The notes: generated from the sequence alone by a model not told the origin. Counted from the first letter of the stretch, positions 35,226 to 46,659 are shown. The stretch is 64,000 nucleotides of DNA from Enoplolaimus lenunculus (GCA_030248215.1 JASANG010002523.1:1-64000); one strand, 5' to 3'. Translations and numbers: made by a program.

Positions 35226-35858
35226 ACGCAAAAGTTAACGCACAATTTGTACGGTATACGAACCTCATATCATTTCACTAAAAAATTATTTCTTAGTGGA
35301 AAAATTGTAACGCAGGGAAAGGCACCTTATCATTTATCACGAAAATATTTTTTAAAAAATTGTAAGGTTTTATCACAAAAAAGTTGTGAGGAAAATAGTC
35401 TATTTTTACAAAAAAGTCTGAGGCGGAAAATTGTAAGGTACGAAGCAGAAAGCGTACCGTTTTATCATACAAAATTCTGACGAGTCTGACGGAACGAGGG
35501 GCGTACGCCCCCACTCCACCCCCGCTGGATCCGATAGTGGTTGCGGTGTCTTGTGCTGCAATGCAAACTGGACAAGTATCTAAGAATACCTGTATAAAAA
35601 AATCGCAAACCCATGGGTTTGCCTGCTTTAGACGATAAAATGTCGTGATAGCCTTTGTCCCACAATTGGTCCATTATTTGATTCGTTTACAATTTAATAC
35701 GTGACTTTTCCTCGTCTACATCGCATACATATGAAACCGCACAATCCCAAACCCCGAACCAGGGTGCAACTGGATACCGGAAACGGATATTAAATTTTTC
35801 ACTACAACCAAAAGTTAACGCAATATAGCATCAAAATATTGCACACCATTCAGAGTAT

Positions 35859-36157
35859 ATGTCGTAGGCCAATCTGCTATTCAGGCCAATTACTAATTGG
35901 CCTAGGCTAATCTGCTATTTTATGCAATAGCAATGTGGCCTGAGCTAAACTGCTATTGAACTTATAGACCAATCACATTTGATTATTTGGGCAGACGCAA
36001 TAGTGTTAACCAATCAGCGTTGGTGTTTTAAATCACTGTTGTTTTGCAAAATCTCAGAATCGCTATTTGGCGTATGCCAAACTGCTATTTGCTTCGAATA
36101 GTAGATTGTCCTAGACCAATAGGTAATTGGCCTGAATACCAGATTTGCCTACGACAT
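35859..36157. mobile_element. foldback element, ~35-bp inverted ends
   Basis: ATGTCGTAGGCCAATCTGCT and its complement ending CAGATTTGCCTACGACAT; extra inner copies of GGCCAATTACTAATTGGCC and CCAAACTGCTATTTG. A lone end is at 24731 (ATGTCGTAGGCCAAACTAC). No coding content. Confidence 0.75.
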
Positions 36158-36870
36158 TTACATGTTTTTAGAATTTAAAAAATAGAACTTTTAGCTTCCC
36201 CATTTCATTTCAATTCGGCATACATAACGTAATATTGTTGACATGCCATGAATTTCAATCGCAGCTAAAATGCTTACTTTTATCATCATATCCTCTTTTA
36301 ATACGCCGCCGTCTTACAATATTCGGCAACACAACAGCGAATATCCGGAAAGTTTACACCGGATGATACCACAGCCAAGTACGGGTGTCGGTTTTTTACC
36401 GGATATAAACCATAACCAGATACCATCCGGTCGCTTCATCCTACGTGAACAGCAAGTTCCATCATACGAGGTCAGAGTGTTGCTATACTTGACTTGCAGC
36501 TCGGTCCACCATACACAATACAATGCACATTAGATACACCGTCGAATTTAAAATTATCCTAAACTTATTCTCAAAAATTTTACTTCACTCAATTCTGTGT
36601 CGAGTTTACACGAAAAAATTGTTTAGTTGAAATTACAAAAAATTTATTTTTCAAATGACTCAAAGTCTACAATTTTAAGTTGTTGTTACAGTTTCACAAT
36701 CGTTGTTCGAAAATCAACCATAGAAACCTTTACACATACACAGGCTGTCTGAAGTCTCTCACAATACGACATATCCGCACTCAGCGGTGAAACCTGTATA
36801 CATTTCTTTTTAATTTATTAATTTAAATCACGTATTTTCTGACAGATTCGGCGAAAAAAAACCATTGTGA

Positions 36871-36973
36871 TGGTCCATGTATAGAACAGGGCCGAATCGT
36901 TTTCTGGGGGGCTATAATAGAGTCAGTTTAAGCATTGGACTAATTTTTTTGCTTAGGCTTTCTATACGTGGGC
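36871..36973. mobile_element. short copy (103 bp) of the GGCCCATGTA family
   Basis: TGGTCCATGTATAGAACAGG at the left and TCTATACGTGGGC at the right with a perfect 8-bp duplication CATTGTGA (36863-36870, 36974-36981). It has lost most of the hexamer core. Confidence 0.8.
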
Positions 36974-37200
36974 CATTGTGACCTTTGTAGGCGAACCCCT
37001 TTGGTCTGCCCTGAATTCCACAGATACAAGAGCGTACTTATTTTATCCATAGTTTATTAGTTATTGTTTCAGGCTGTAACACAAGAACCCACCCTTTGAA
37101 AATCATACAGGACTTGCCGACCTTTCCTAAATTGCTGCTAGCGCCCATCCACAGATACGTCTGTCTCTACGCAACAGATCACAGATCTACGGGTTCCCAT

Positions 37201-37254
37201 CAGGGTGCAACCGGAATTCCGGTTCCGGTACATTGTAATTCCGGTTGCACCCTG
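37201..37254. mobile_element. 54-bp hAT-like micro-element, CAGGGTGCAACCGG family
   Basis: Consists of little more than the two inverted ends CAGGGTGCAACCGGAATTCC and GGAATTACAATG-type inner bases, flanked by GTTCCCAT / GCTCCCAT (7 of 8). Confidence 0.75.
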
Positions 37255-37524
37255 GCTCCCATTGGTCATCATATCTACTAAGAACCATGAAAACTAAAAT
37301 TTTGTATTAAACTGGATATAAATAGTAGTACTAAAATTGCGTATGGCTTCAACCTCGTGTCGATCTCAAGTTGTTTTTTTCCAACACTTACCCGCACGGG
37401 ACCCCGTTACTTACCCGCACCGGACCCTGTTAGAACTTCTTGGTCCGCCACACTGTAAACCACTTGATAAAGTCTAGTATTTAAGTACAGCGGCGACAAG
37501 TATGTAATAAAGCGAGCATTAAAA

Positions 37525-37580
37525 TATTACATACATACATACATACATACAGCTTTATTACATACATACATACATACACA
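37525..37580. repeat. ACAT microsatellite in two blocks
   Basis: Two runs of ATACATACATAC separated by AGCTTTATT. Confidence 0.9.
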
Positions 37581-38394
37581 TTGTTCGATTATTCCACTAC
37601 ATTCAGAAAGTATTTTTATTTCATCGCATGGTTTTGTGCTACACCATCAATTTACTGCACTACGACATAATTCTCAACCGGAACTAGATTTCATGGCGGA
37701 GGAAAGGAATATGGACCCCGCACCTAAGAATTTAATTTTATGCACTTCTACACGCTGACTTGAACGGTTTTTATTTCACGCTACACGGTCCCCGGTTCAA
37801 TATTTATGACCCTTTAAATTTTAACATATTACCACATAAAACATGTACAATCAAATTTGTGGAGGAAATAAACCTGGTTAAGCTTATATTTTACGAACAT
37901 ATCAACTTCGTGTTCAATTCTGTACGTATTTGCACTATAATTTCAAGGGCCATAACTTTTGAACCGTTGGTTATATAGGCATAAAAATGCTACCGTTGAA
38001 TGCACCTCGTCGGATCTATACGAAGGACCACTTTTTATCAAAATCCTAGGGAATCCAGATTCCGTACTTCCGCCGATTTCATTAAACCGCAACAGGACCT
38101 GAAACATTTACCGCAATAGAAACCCCAGTTTAGAAACACACATCTCCGTTTGGCTCGGCCCCCTAGGACGAATTTTGCTCGCCCCTAGAAAATTTTCAAC
38201 CTTGCTTGTAAGTTATCGAAAACTCAAATTGCGTACGTACCTTCACCTATTTCGTCTTGTTCCTACATTATGTGTGTTCATTAAAAAAATCAATATTAGT
38301 TATTCAGTCAAAAATTGTTCAATACTTTACATTTCTGTGATAAATCTAAATTTTCTTCACTTATACACATCTACAAATGTTATCAAAACAAACA

Positions 38395-38490
38395 TATATA
38401 ATATATATAACACATATAACATATATATATATAAGGTACATAACACACACATGTGTATATATAACATATACATAACATATATATGACATA
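38395..38490. repeat. TATA/ACAT-rich microsatellite
   Basis: ACATATATAATATATATAAC-type sequence for about 95 bp. Confidence 0.8.
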
Positions 38491-38880
38491 CACTCCATTC
38501 TGACTCTTGTTTACATTTTTTTAATTTTGTGTTGTTTGAAGTACAAAACTTTTCGAATATTTTTTTTTCAACAATAACTATGAATAGAAAACCGCATCAT
38601 TCAGTAAGTAACCGTACCCCCCTTTCAAAGTCATACCACAATTTTTGAGGCTTTTCGCTCGGTGATAAACTTTTAGTCGGCGTTCGTTCAAACAAAAATG
38701 GTTCGCACAGTTGGCTGAAAAAAATCTCGGCCGAAAACTTTAAACAATTCTACTTCATATTCAACTCAGTTGTTTGCCCAAATTGCGTCGAAAAGTGTGT
38801 TAATTTTTCATTACCAAACCACTGAATCACGAATTAGAGTGGAGTGATTTTGACACTAACGTTTTCAATATCAATGCTTC

Positions 38881-39052
38881 AAGAGCCGTAGCCAGCTCAC
38901 CGTGTTAGGGGCGGGCGGCTATAAATTTTTCAGGACTGGCATACAAGGGTTTTCAATGACTTATAAGCCATGTTGCAACTTTTGTAGATAGGCCAAAATT
39001 TTTCCAGAGGCTGAACCTTCCCCCCGCCCTTTCACTCTTGGCTACCGCCACG
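38881..39052. mobile_element. MITE of the GTAGCC/GGCTAC family
   Basis: AAGAGCCGTAGCCAGCTCAC at the left and CTCTTGGCTACCGCCACG at the right, flanked by a perfect 8-bp duplication AATGCTTC (38873-38880, 39053-39060). Other copies: 28926-29095, 34640-34806, 46197-46365. Confidence 0.8.
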
Positions 39053-39144
39053 AATGCTTCCTTAGAACCTTAAAAATCGAATGCCTCAAAATTCAAATTT
39101 GGGTGTGCGAAATGATCTTTATCGGACCGGAGACGGTCAATTCT

Positions 39145-41137
39145 ACCACCATCATTGCCCACATCAAAGTGTAATGGTGTTTTTTGGTTATCCTCCCATT
39201 AGGCGTTTGCCCAAAAAATGGTCAGATTTTTTGCATATTTTACCTTAAAAATAGCTTATGTGTTGGGAATTTTCTCACGCTCCGGGTTCTTCTGTACATT
39301 TTACTCTATTATCAGGTTCACCAACATCATTGCCCACATCAATCAGTAATGGTGTTTTTGGTTATCCTCCCATTAGGCGTTTGCCCAAAAAATGGTCAGA
39401 TTTTTTGCATATTTTACCTTAAAATAGCTTATGTGTTCGGAATTTTCTCACGCTCCGATTCTTCAGTATTGTTTGCTATATTATCAGGTTCACCAACATC
39501 ATTGCCCACATCAAACTGTAATGGTGTTTTTTGGTTATCCTCCCATTAGGCGTTTGCCCAAAAAATGGTCAGATTTTTTGCATATTTTACCTTAAAAATA
39601 GCTTATGTGTTGGGAATTTTCTCACGCTCCGGGTTCTTCTGTACATTTTACTCTATTATCAGGTTCACCAACATCATTGCCCACATCAATCAGTAATGGT
39701 GTTTTTGGTTATCCTCCCATTAGGCGTTTGCCCAAAAAATGGTCAGATTTTTTGCATATTTTACCTTAAAATAGCTTATGTGTTCGGAATTTTCTCACGC
39801 TCCGATTCTTCAGTATTGTTTGCTATATTATCAGGTTCACCAACATCATTGCCCACATCAAAGTGTAATGGTGTTTTTTGGTTATCCTCCCATTAGGCGT
39901 TTGCCCAAAAAATGGTCAGATTTTTTGCATATTTTACCTTAAAAATAGCTTATGTGTTGGGAATTTTCTCACGCTCCGGGTTCTTCTGTACATTTTACTC
40001 TATTATCAGGTTCACCAACATCATTGCCCACATCAATCAGTAATGGTGTTTTTGGTTATCCTCCCATTAGGCGTTTGCCCAAAAAATGGTCAGATTTTTT
40101 GCATATTTTACCTTAAAATAGCTTATGTGTTCGGAATTTTCTCACGCTCCGATTCTTCAGTATTGTTTGCTATATTATCAGGTTCACCAACATCATTGCC
40201 CACATCAAACTGTAATGGTGTTTTTTGGTTATCCTCCCATTAGGCGTTTGCCCAAAAAATGGTCAGATTTTTTGCATATTTTACCTTAAAAATAGCTTAT
40301 GTGTTGGGAATTTTCTCACGCTCCGGGTTCTTCTGTACATTTTACTCTATTATCAGGTTCACCAACATCATTGCCCACATCAAACTGTAATGGTGTTTTT
40401 TGGTTATCCTCCCATTAGGCGTTTGCCCAAAAAATGGTCAGATTTTTTGCATATTTTACCTTAAAATAGCTTATGTGTTGGGAATTTTCTCACGCTCCGG
40501 GTTCTTCTGTACATTTTACTCTATTATCAGGTTCACCAACATCATTGCCCACATCAAACTGTAATGGTGTTTTTTGGTTATCCTCCCATTAGGCGTTTGC
40601 CCAAAAAATGGTCAGATTTTTTGCATATTTTACCTTAAAAATAGCTTATGTGTTAGGAATTTCTCACGCTCCGGGTTCTTCTGTACATTTTACTCTATTA
40701 TCAGGTTCACCAACATCATTGCCCACATCAATCAGTAATGGTGTTTTTTGGTTATCCTCCCATTAGGCGTTTGCCCAAAAAATGGTCAGATTTTTTGCAT
40801 ATTTTACCTTAAAATAGCTTATGTGTTCGGAATTTTCTCACGCTCCGATTCTTCAGTATTGTTTGCTCTATTATCAGGTTCACCAACATCATTGCCCACA
40901 TCAAACTGTAATGATCTTTTTTGGTTATTCTCCCATTAGGCGTTTGCCCAAAAAATGGTCAGATTTTTTGCATATTTTACCTTAAAATAGCTTATGTGTT
41001 CGGAATTTTCTCACGCTTCGATTCTTCAGTATTGTTTGCTCTATAATCAGGTTCACCAATATCACTGCCCACATCAAACTGTAATGGTGTTTTTGGTTAT
41101 CCTCCCATTAGGCGTTTGCCCAAAAAATGGTCAGATG
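39145..41137. repeat. satellite-like array, ~173-bp monomer in a 347-bp dimer, about 11.5 monomers
   Basis: Monomer starts TATCCTCCCATTAGGCGTTT and contains TGGTCAGATTTTTTGCATAT. Type A has GTGTTGGGAATTTTCTC and GGTTCTTCTGTACATTTTAC; type B has GTGTTCGGAATTTTCTC and ATTCTTCAGTATTGTTTGC. Order is A B A B A B A A A B B then a worn part-copy. Identical 121-codon frames spaced 347 bp apart are a by-product. Ends about 550 bp upstream of the sHSP gene. Confidence 0.95.
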
Positions 41138-41329
41138 TTTTGTTTTTTTTTGCATATTTGACCTTCTCATAACTTCCCTTATTCGGCACACGACGGCTGG
41201 GTAAAACGGCGAATCTTAAACATATTTTTAACACCAATCCAATGTAATAATGTTCGCTTACTCTGGTATAATACACGTTCCTAATTTCAGAAACACTCTG
41301 AATTATCATACTTACAATAACTTTAACAC

Positions 41330-41560
41330 TAATAATAATAATAATAATTCGTATACTACAGAAAAAATTCAAACCAAGTGTAAAATAACATCGTGACAGA
41401 CATCGAACCAGCCATAACAAACGCATGCCGCTAAACGATCAACCATTACTGCAGCAGAAAAACAATCAAAAATCTTTCTAAAGATGACATCGCTTCATCT
41501 GCGCTCAGTCTGACAACAATAACAACAACAACAACAACAACAATAACAATCGTAAACGTT
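41330..41560. repeat. AAT and AAC microsatellites upstream of the sHSP gene
   Basis: AATAATAATAATAATAATT near 41331 and ACAACAACAACAACAACAA near 41520. Confidence 0.85.
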
Positions 41561-41617
41561 CAATCCGAAAACTGCCACACAAATATGTAAATTTGTTTGC
41601 GAAATCACGTGGTTAAA

Positions 41618-41670
41618 TTTGGCGCCAAACCACACATATCACATTTACATAGCTAATTTTAGCGCCAAAA
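41618..41670 (+). promoter_or_regulatory. two E2F-like boxes upstream of the sHSP gene
   Basis: A perfect palindrome TTTGGCGCCAAA at 41618-41629 and a near copy TTTTAGCGCCAAAA at 41657-41670, 22-75 bp before the ATG. TTTSGCGC is the E2F/DP consensus. Function is inferred from sequence only. Confidence 0.45.
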
Positions 41671-41691
41671 CCCGCCCAAAACCAAGTAGCT

Positions 41692-42323
41692 ATGTCATCA
41701 TCGAGCTACCGCTATCCGTCACGCGAACGTCATATCGATATCCGGCGGCCGCCACACGAGCCACTCGGCTACGGCGGCGGTGTTTCACACGCTGCCGTCG
41801 AACACAGTAGCAGCGGGCCGTTGGTGCAGCAGACGCGCACAAACGACGACAGCTACACCAACGTCCGTGCACACTTCGAAGCCGAAATGCGTCGAGTCGA
41901 GTCAGAAATGGCTCGACTCAGACGCGATTTCGACGCGTATCAACGAGCGAATCCTACTACTCGTGTGGAGTCACGTGGCGGCGAGCGAGGAGGAACAACG
42001 CTCGTTCATCATCCGACCCTCGAACGCGGAGCCAGCAGCCGAGGAGGGCCCGAATACTATCATCGACGTGGAGGCGGCGGCGATGTCGGAGGTCCACAAA
42101 TGCGCAGTGGATCCGCGTTAGGAATATCGCCGCAACAACAACATCGACAACAGTTTTATCTTGAGCAGCAACGACAACATCAATTTCCATACGGCGGCGG
42201 CACATCGGCCGGCTCGTATTATGGTGGTCGCTCAAGCCGTGCATCATATCAGCCTTCGTTTGTGCCGACATACCCGCCCGAGCATCAGCCTAACTCGACC
42301 CCCATGTCATCTTCGTCTAAACG
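41692..42323 (+). CDS. sHSP exon 1 (disordered N-terminal region)
   Basis: 632 nt. It starts at ATG 41692 (MSSSSYRYPSRERH), 22 bp or more past the upstream E2F-like boxes, and ends AAACG|GTACGT in phase 2. It is markedly more GC-rich than its surroundings, with many CGN Arg codons. The frame runs past the donor to 42378 only because the intron happens to be open. Confidence 0.9.
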
Positions 42324-43287
42324 GTACGTTGCTAAAAACTTGCACCAATCAAATTTTTATGAAACTAACTGCCAATAAAACGCTAAGCCTACTAACACAG
42401 CATCCAATCAAATTTTTATGAAACTAACTGCCAATAAAACGCTAAGCCTACTAACACAGCATCCAATCAAATTTTTATGAAACTAACTGCCAATAAAACG
42501 CTAAGCCTACTAACACAGCATCCAATCAAATTTTTATGAAACTAACTGCCAATAAAACGCTATGCCTACTAACACAGCATCCAATCAAATTTTTATGAAA
42601 CTAACTGCCAATAAAACGCTAAGCCTACTAACACAGCATCCAATCAAATTTAATGAAACTAACTGCCAATCGCGTAAATTCGACAACACCGAAACACGAT
42701 AACAGGAAAACAATTTTTCTCAGATCCGGTCAAAATAGTTCGACCACCTTTTACCATAAGACAGCCTATTGAATTTGTATGATCCACAGTGCCTTTATAA
42801 TCCATAACAACGTTTCACCGTTATCGTATTTTCCGTTCGTTACAGCTATACCGCCAGTGCCAACGGCTCGCAATACCCGGATCCAACCAGCGAAACATCA
42901 ACTGCACTCGTTGCAGTCCCTACTTCCGTTGGCGGAGGCGGCAGCACCGGTGGTCCACCGCCAACCAGCCTTGCTCATCCGGCCAACAACCCGACCATTC
43001 AAAATTTGTCCGACTCGCGCAATTTGCGGCTTCGTTTCGACGTCAGCGCGTATCGGCCAGAAGAAATCGCCGTTAAAACCGTTGATAACCGGTTGATTGT
43101 TAGCGCTCGGCATGAAGCAAAATCGCGATCAAAATCCGTATTTCGCGAGTACAATCAAGAATTTTTGTTGCCTCGCGGCACTGATCCGGCTCAAATTGTG
43201 TCGTCACTGTCGCTCGACGGCATTCTCGCAGTTGAAGCACCGATTTATCCGTCGTCAGCGATCGGTGGTGGGCTTGGCGGCCGCTAA
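41692..43287 (+). CDS. small heat shock protein, alpha-crystallin domain (2 exons)
   Basis: An ATP-independent holdase chaperone of the Hsp20/alpha-crystallin family, probably cytosolic or nuclear. Exons 41692-42323 and 42846-43287 join in phase (AAACG|GTACGT ... TTACAG|C) to about 357 residues. The N-terminal two thirds is disordered: Arg/Gly/Gln/Ser-rich with a short helical stretch EAEMRRVESEMARLRR (about 64-79). The alpha-crystallin domain is about 269-343: LRLRFDVSAYRPEEIAVKTV, then SVFREYNQEFLLPRG and the DGIL motif. It ends in a Gly-rich tail without a clear IxI motif. The domain resembles the CG14207 branch of metazoan sHSPs, by recall only. No convincing heat shock element was seen upstream; two E2F-like boxes are present. 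Confidence 0.93.
42344..42668. repeat. 59-bp minisatellite in the sHSP intron, 5.5 copies
   Basis: Unit CCAATCAAATTTTTATGAAA, CTAACTGCCAATAAAACGCT, AAGCCTACTAACACAGCAT. Starts about 20 bp after the exon 1 donor. Each unit includes TACTAAC followed by ACAG. Confidence 0.95.
42846..43287 (+). CDS. sHSP exon 2 (alpha-crystallin domain)
   Basis: 442 nt; acceptor GTTACAG|C completes Arg211. It codes a Ser/Gly/Pro linker, then the whole alpha-crystallin domain and the stop. The longest ATG-initiated frame inside it begins at 43006, but the splice phase and the continuous frame back to 42846 show that this Met is internal or absent from the real start. Confidence 0.92.
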
Positions 43288-43727
43288 TCACGATGGTTTT
43301 CGACGACACAGTCACGATGGTGGACGCTGTTTGGAAGCTCGTACCATACTTGGGATTGGGACATTTGTAAAACAACAGGGGTTTAGGGGTCGAACCGTGT
43401 TTGGGATTTATGTGAAGAAGCCTTTTTTGTTGTTGATATATTTTTCAGTTTGTAACTAAAGAAAACCTCCTTCGAAATTTTTTACACAACATAAGTACAG
43501 TAATCTCTCCATCGAATGTAAGACACCGTTCTTTCCAAAATCCACCCAGCTACGCGCCTACAATTGTTTTCAGGTGTCTGAAGCCTTAGAGCCGTTATCT
43601 TCAATGTGTGTAGCAGCACCTACCTACATATCTCACTAGTTTGAAATGACTATTTTCAAACAAGCTAATTGCAATCACTACGAACAGTGATATGCCTTGG
43701 ATTACCCCCCCCCAGCCCCACGCGAAA

Positions 43728-43733
43728 AATAAA
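43728..43733 (+). terminator. candidate poly(A) signal downstream of the sHSP gene
   Basis: AATAAA on the plus strand 440 bp past the sHSP stop. It is the first exact hexamer I saw downstream; in AT-rich DNA this is weak evidence. Confidence 0.3.
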
Positions 43734-44219
43734 GTCACGACCGTTTAGATTAAAACGTTCGTTGTTTGGCACTTCATAGACACGCTCCCCATGTGAATGT
43801 TCGTGCCGTATAGACACCAGATTGAAAAAATTTTTGGCGTTTTGCACGCCAACAACTAAAACTTTAGTTTTAGGTTTAGTTTTAGTGACGTTTTTAAAAT
43901 TAAATTTTCGTCTTCTAACACCGGGACCATTTTATATCGGGCATGCTCCATCCATACGGCAGGTTTGGAGGGCGTGTAAAGCAACGGCGCTAGCCACGAA
44001 CAGCGCCTTCAAAATTACCAAAAAATAAGTAATTGTAAAAAACATATAGTATATATCAATATCAAAGATTCACGTATTAATATTGGTTCAAAATTAACTG
44101 TTAGACGCAATCACAAACTACTAATAGATGCTACACAAATTTGAGTTTGCACTCAATTCGTGTGATCCATGCCGCATTGCTACTATATACTTATCGTCAA
44201 GAGTGGATGATGCATACTT

Positions 44220-44515
44220 CAACAAGAGTATGCAACTGGGTACATTCTGTGTAGAAAAGAATGTACCCGACACGCGACGCGTTTTTTTGCTTTACCCCCC
44301 TTTATTTAGAGGGGGGTACAACCTATGCGAAGCATGCCAGTTTATGTATCCGGCAACAAATTGCTTCGCTTATAATTTAATTTAGGGTTATTGCATGTGA
44401 CAGCGACCTCCCTCTACTAAGCAAAGCGGGGATCGGTTAAAACACAACTCCCGGTGGTACATTTTGTACTATGCGGACCACAAAGAGTTGCACACTCTTG
44501 TATCATGCACTCTTG
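44220..44515. mobile_element. inverted-repeat element with CAAGAGTRTGCAA ends
   Basis: CAACAAGAGTATGCAACTGG and GGTACATTCTGTGTAGAAAA at the left; TTGCACACTCTTGTATC at the right. The block GTACATTCTGT...AGAATGTACCCG is repeated at 61027-61085. Confidence 0.5.
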
Positions 44516-44766
44516 TTATCATGAAGATGAAAACATTACTGTTAACCGTTTTATTTGTATTTTATGTGTGATTTTGCCTTTATCTATTTGAGATTCTTTA
44601 GAATATTTCCTATATAACTTTTCCTGACATAAAGTTATCTATTTTTAGTACATACGTATAAATATAAATATATATCTTCAGAGTCAACAAGATGTACTGT
44701 GTAAGCAATCAGCATGGAAAGCAACAGTATTTATATATAAATATACATATAATTATATATTAGAGA

Positions 44767-45116
44767 TGCCCCGGGGCCTAAGCCCCGGCACCGGAGCCAG
44801 CACGTTCACGTTATTTGCCGGGGCCTAACCAGGGCCAGTTTTTATATACGATTCTTAATTGACTGACATGAAAAACAATCCTACCATGCTCGGCTAGCGT
44901 TACAAAAATATCAGAAAACCACTAGCAATTACTGCACACGGTATTTTTTTTAATTTCCCACGGTTTGCTGTACACACTACACAATATATAGATTTCCCAC
45001 TGTAGGCCACTATATACTTATTATGTATATCGTAGGTCATGTTAATCTCTACGTGTTCTAACTTTGCGCGGTTTCAGACCCGAACCGTCTCTGGTACAAA
45101 TCCTGGCCCCAGGGCA
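44767..45116. mobile_element. possible MITE with TGCCCYGGGGCC ends
   Basis: TGCCCCGGGGCCTAAGCCCC at the left, inverted TGGCCCCAGGGCA at the right; no clear duplication. Confidence 0.45.
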
Positions 45117-46196
45117 ACTAATATATATTTATATGATATAATACAATCTCAATAATCACAAAATTAGACAAATTAAATTGGAATAGACGCAGCAGTTGGT
45201 CCAAAAACGAAGGCCCGGGACCACAATTGTAGTCATTTTTAAAATAAACAGACCCCGTATCAAATGTTATATAAAATTTTCGTTTCTGTTTAGGCCCGTA
45301 TGGGAACTATTCCCACCGCACAGCGACAAATTAGACCAAACAGCTCACAACTACTGAAAATAAACTGGCTGGCTTTTAATTCAAAATAAAATTCAGAATT
45401 GAAGACAAAATTCAGTAAAGAGCTTTTATGCTTTAGCTTTATGAACTTCAAGCGTAAAATCTTTAAAATCTTGCATTGTTACAACGAGGCAGCAAAAGTA
45501 TTCGAGGCTCGGACGAATAGAATAGATGGATCAATTAAAAAAACGGAAGATGGCAAGAAACCGAAGCATGACATATTATAAAGTGTGCAGATTTTGGAAG
45601 GACCGGTACACATACGCGGCTATCTTTTATTCGAACTACGTTTCCTACCAGGCAGCAGACCTAAAGTACTTGTTTAGATTCTATTAAAAGCGAAAACCGT
45701 TGCCCCAGACTTTTTGCTGCAAAACTGAGATGTTTTTGACATCTCAAGAGGAAATGACTTCGTGTATCTGCCTCATTAGAGCAAAAGGAACAATCATCTC
45801 TTCCTGTCAAGCCAATTATTTAAGATTAAGCAACTCGATGCATAAACTATTGCACAATTCACTCACTGCATTAATTTCAAACTCTATGTTCACTGAAACC
45901 GCGATGTATGTAGCAAATAGATAACCGCTGCGCTAACCACACAACTAAATGATTTAATAAGCTTAAGAAGAAGCAATATCCCAACAGAAAACTGTCTAAA
46001 ACACGAACATACCATACTAGGAATACACCAAGACTATCGTTTGCCATTTTAGTTAAATTTCATGTGGCTGCCAGATTCATTGCTTATGACAGCTGACAAC
46101 TTTCAAGTTACAAAACAGTATATTTCAAAAGACGCGGATAATTCAAAGTTATTCAAACTGAGCAAAAAATGGCGACTACAACTTTTTGCGCTCGGA

Positions 46197-46365
46197 TTAA
46201 ACATAGGCTCATAGCCAGGTCTCCTGATCAACATGTTTGAGAGAAGCGCACAGAATTTACAGGAGGGGCGTGCAAGGGTTTCAGATGATGACTTTACTAG
46301 CGAGGTTGCAACTTTTCAAGGGGGCTGATCCTTACATTGCCATTCTCTGGCTACGGCTCCATTTA
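46197..46365. mobile_element. MITE of the GTAGCC/GGCTAC family
   Basis: AGGCTCATAGCCAGGTCTCC and TCTCTGGCTACGGCTCCA with GGGTTTCAGATGATGACTT inside, like the 38.9-kb copy. About 300 bp from the SMYD4-like stop. Confidence 0.6.
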
Positions 46366-46573
46366 ATCAACAGTTTGTGATAATTTTATACAGCAGCATC
46401 AGTATTTAAGAATAGTCCATTTAGTTCCACAACCACAAAAAACATGTTAAAACTTACCGAAATGTCATAATCTACATTGCGAAATGCCAACAACATTTTG
46501 TGCAATTCCACAGCATACAAAACAAGTAGAGTTGCGATTTTGACATTAACTGCGCAATCCCCAAACACTAAGT

Positions 46574-46579
46574 TTTATT
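46574..46579 (-). terminator. poly(A) signal AATAAA of the SMYD4-like gene
   Basis: AATAAA on the minus strand about 80 bp beyond the stop at 46660; position and strand fit a 3' end. Confidence 0.55.
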
Positions 46580-46659
46580 TAGCGCTATAAGCAAGCCTTT
46601 ACATCCATAGTTTATCCACTCATAGTTCCCACAGGTGTTCCAAATACAGCTTTTCCAAA

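Larger units (their letters stand above)
43290..46570. other. convergent intergenic region, no gene recognised
   Basis: Holds a C-run (43706-43714), inverted-repeat elements (44220-44515, 44767-45116, 46197-46365) and short plus-strand frames of 60-85 codons (43822, 44128, 45399, 45700). The 45399-45581 frame (Lys/Arg-rich, ends KKPKHDIL) is the least repeat-like but is unrecognised. Confidence 0.45.

Noticed and set aside
39184-40939. Four or more identical 121-residue genes in tandem
   Set aside because: They are one frame of a 347-bp satellite dimer, with no domain and no upstream signals.
41097-41426. 109-residue minus-strand protein ending in the satellite
   Set aside because: Its C-terminus is repeat sequence and its upstream part has no recognised domain; splice support was not seen.
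43006-43287. A 93-residue single-domain sHSP starting at 43006
   Set aside because: The frame continues upstream to a phase-matched acceptor at 42845 and a coding first exon; the apparent start is internal.
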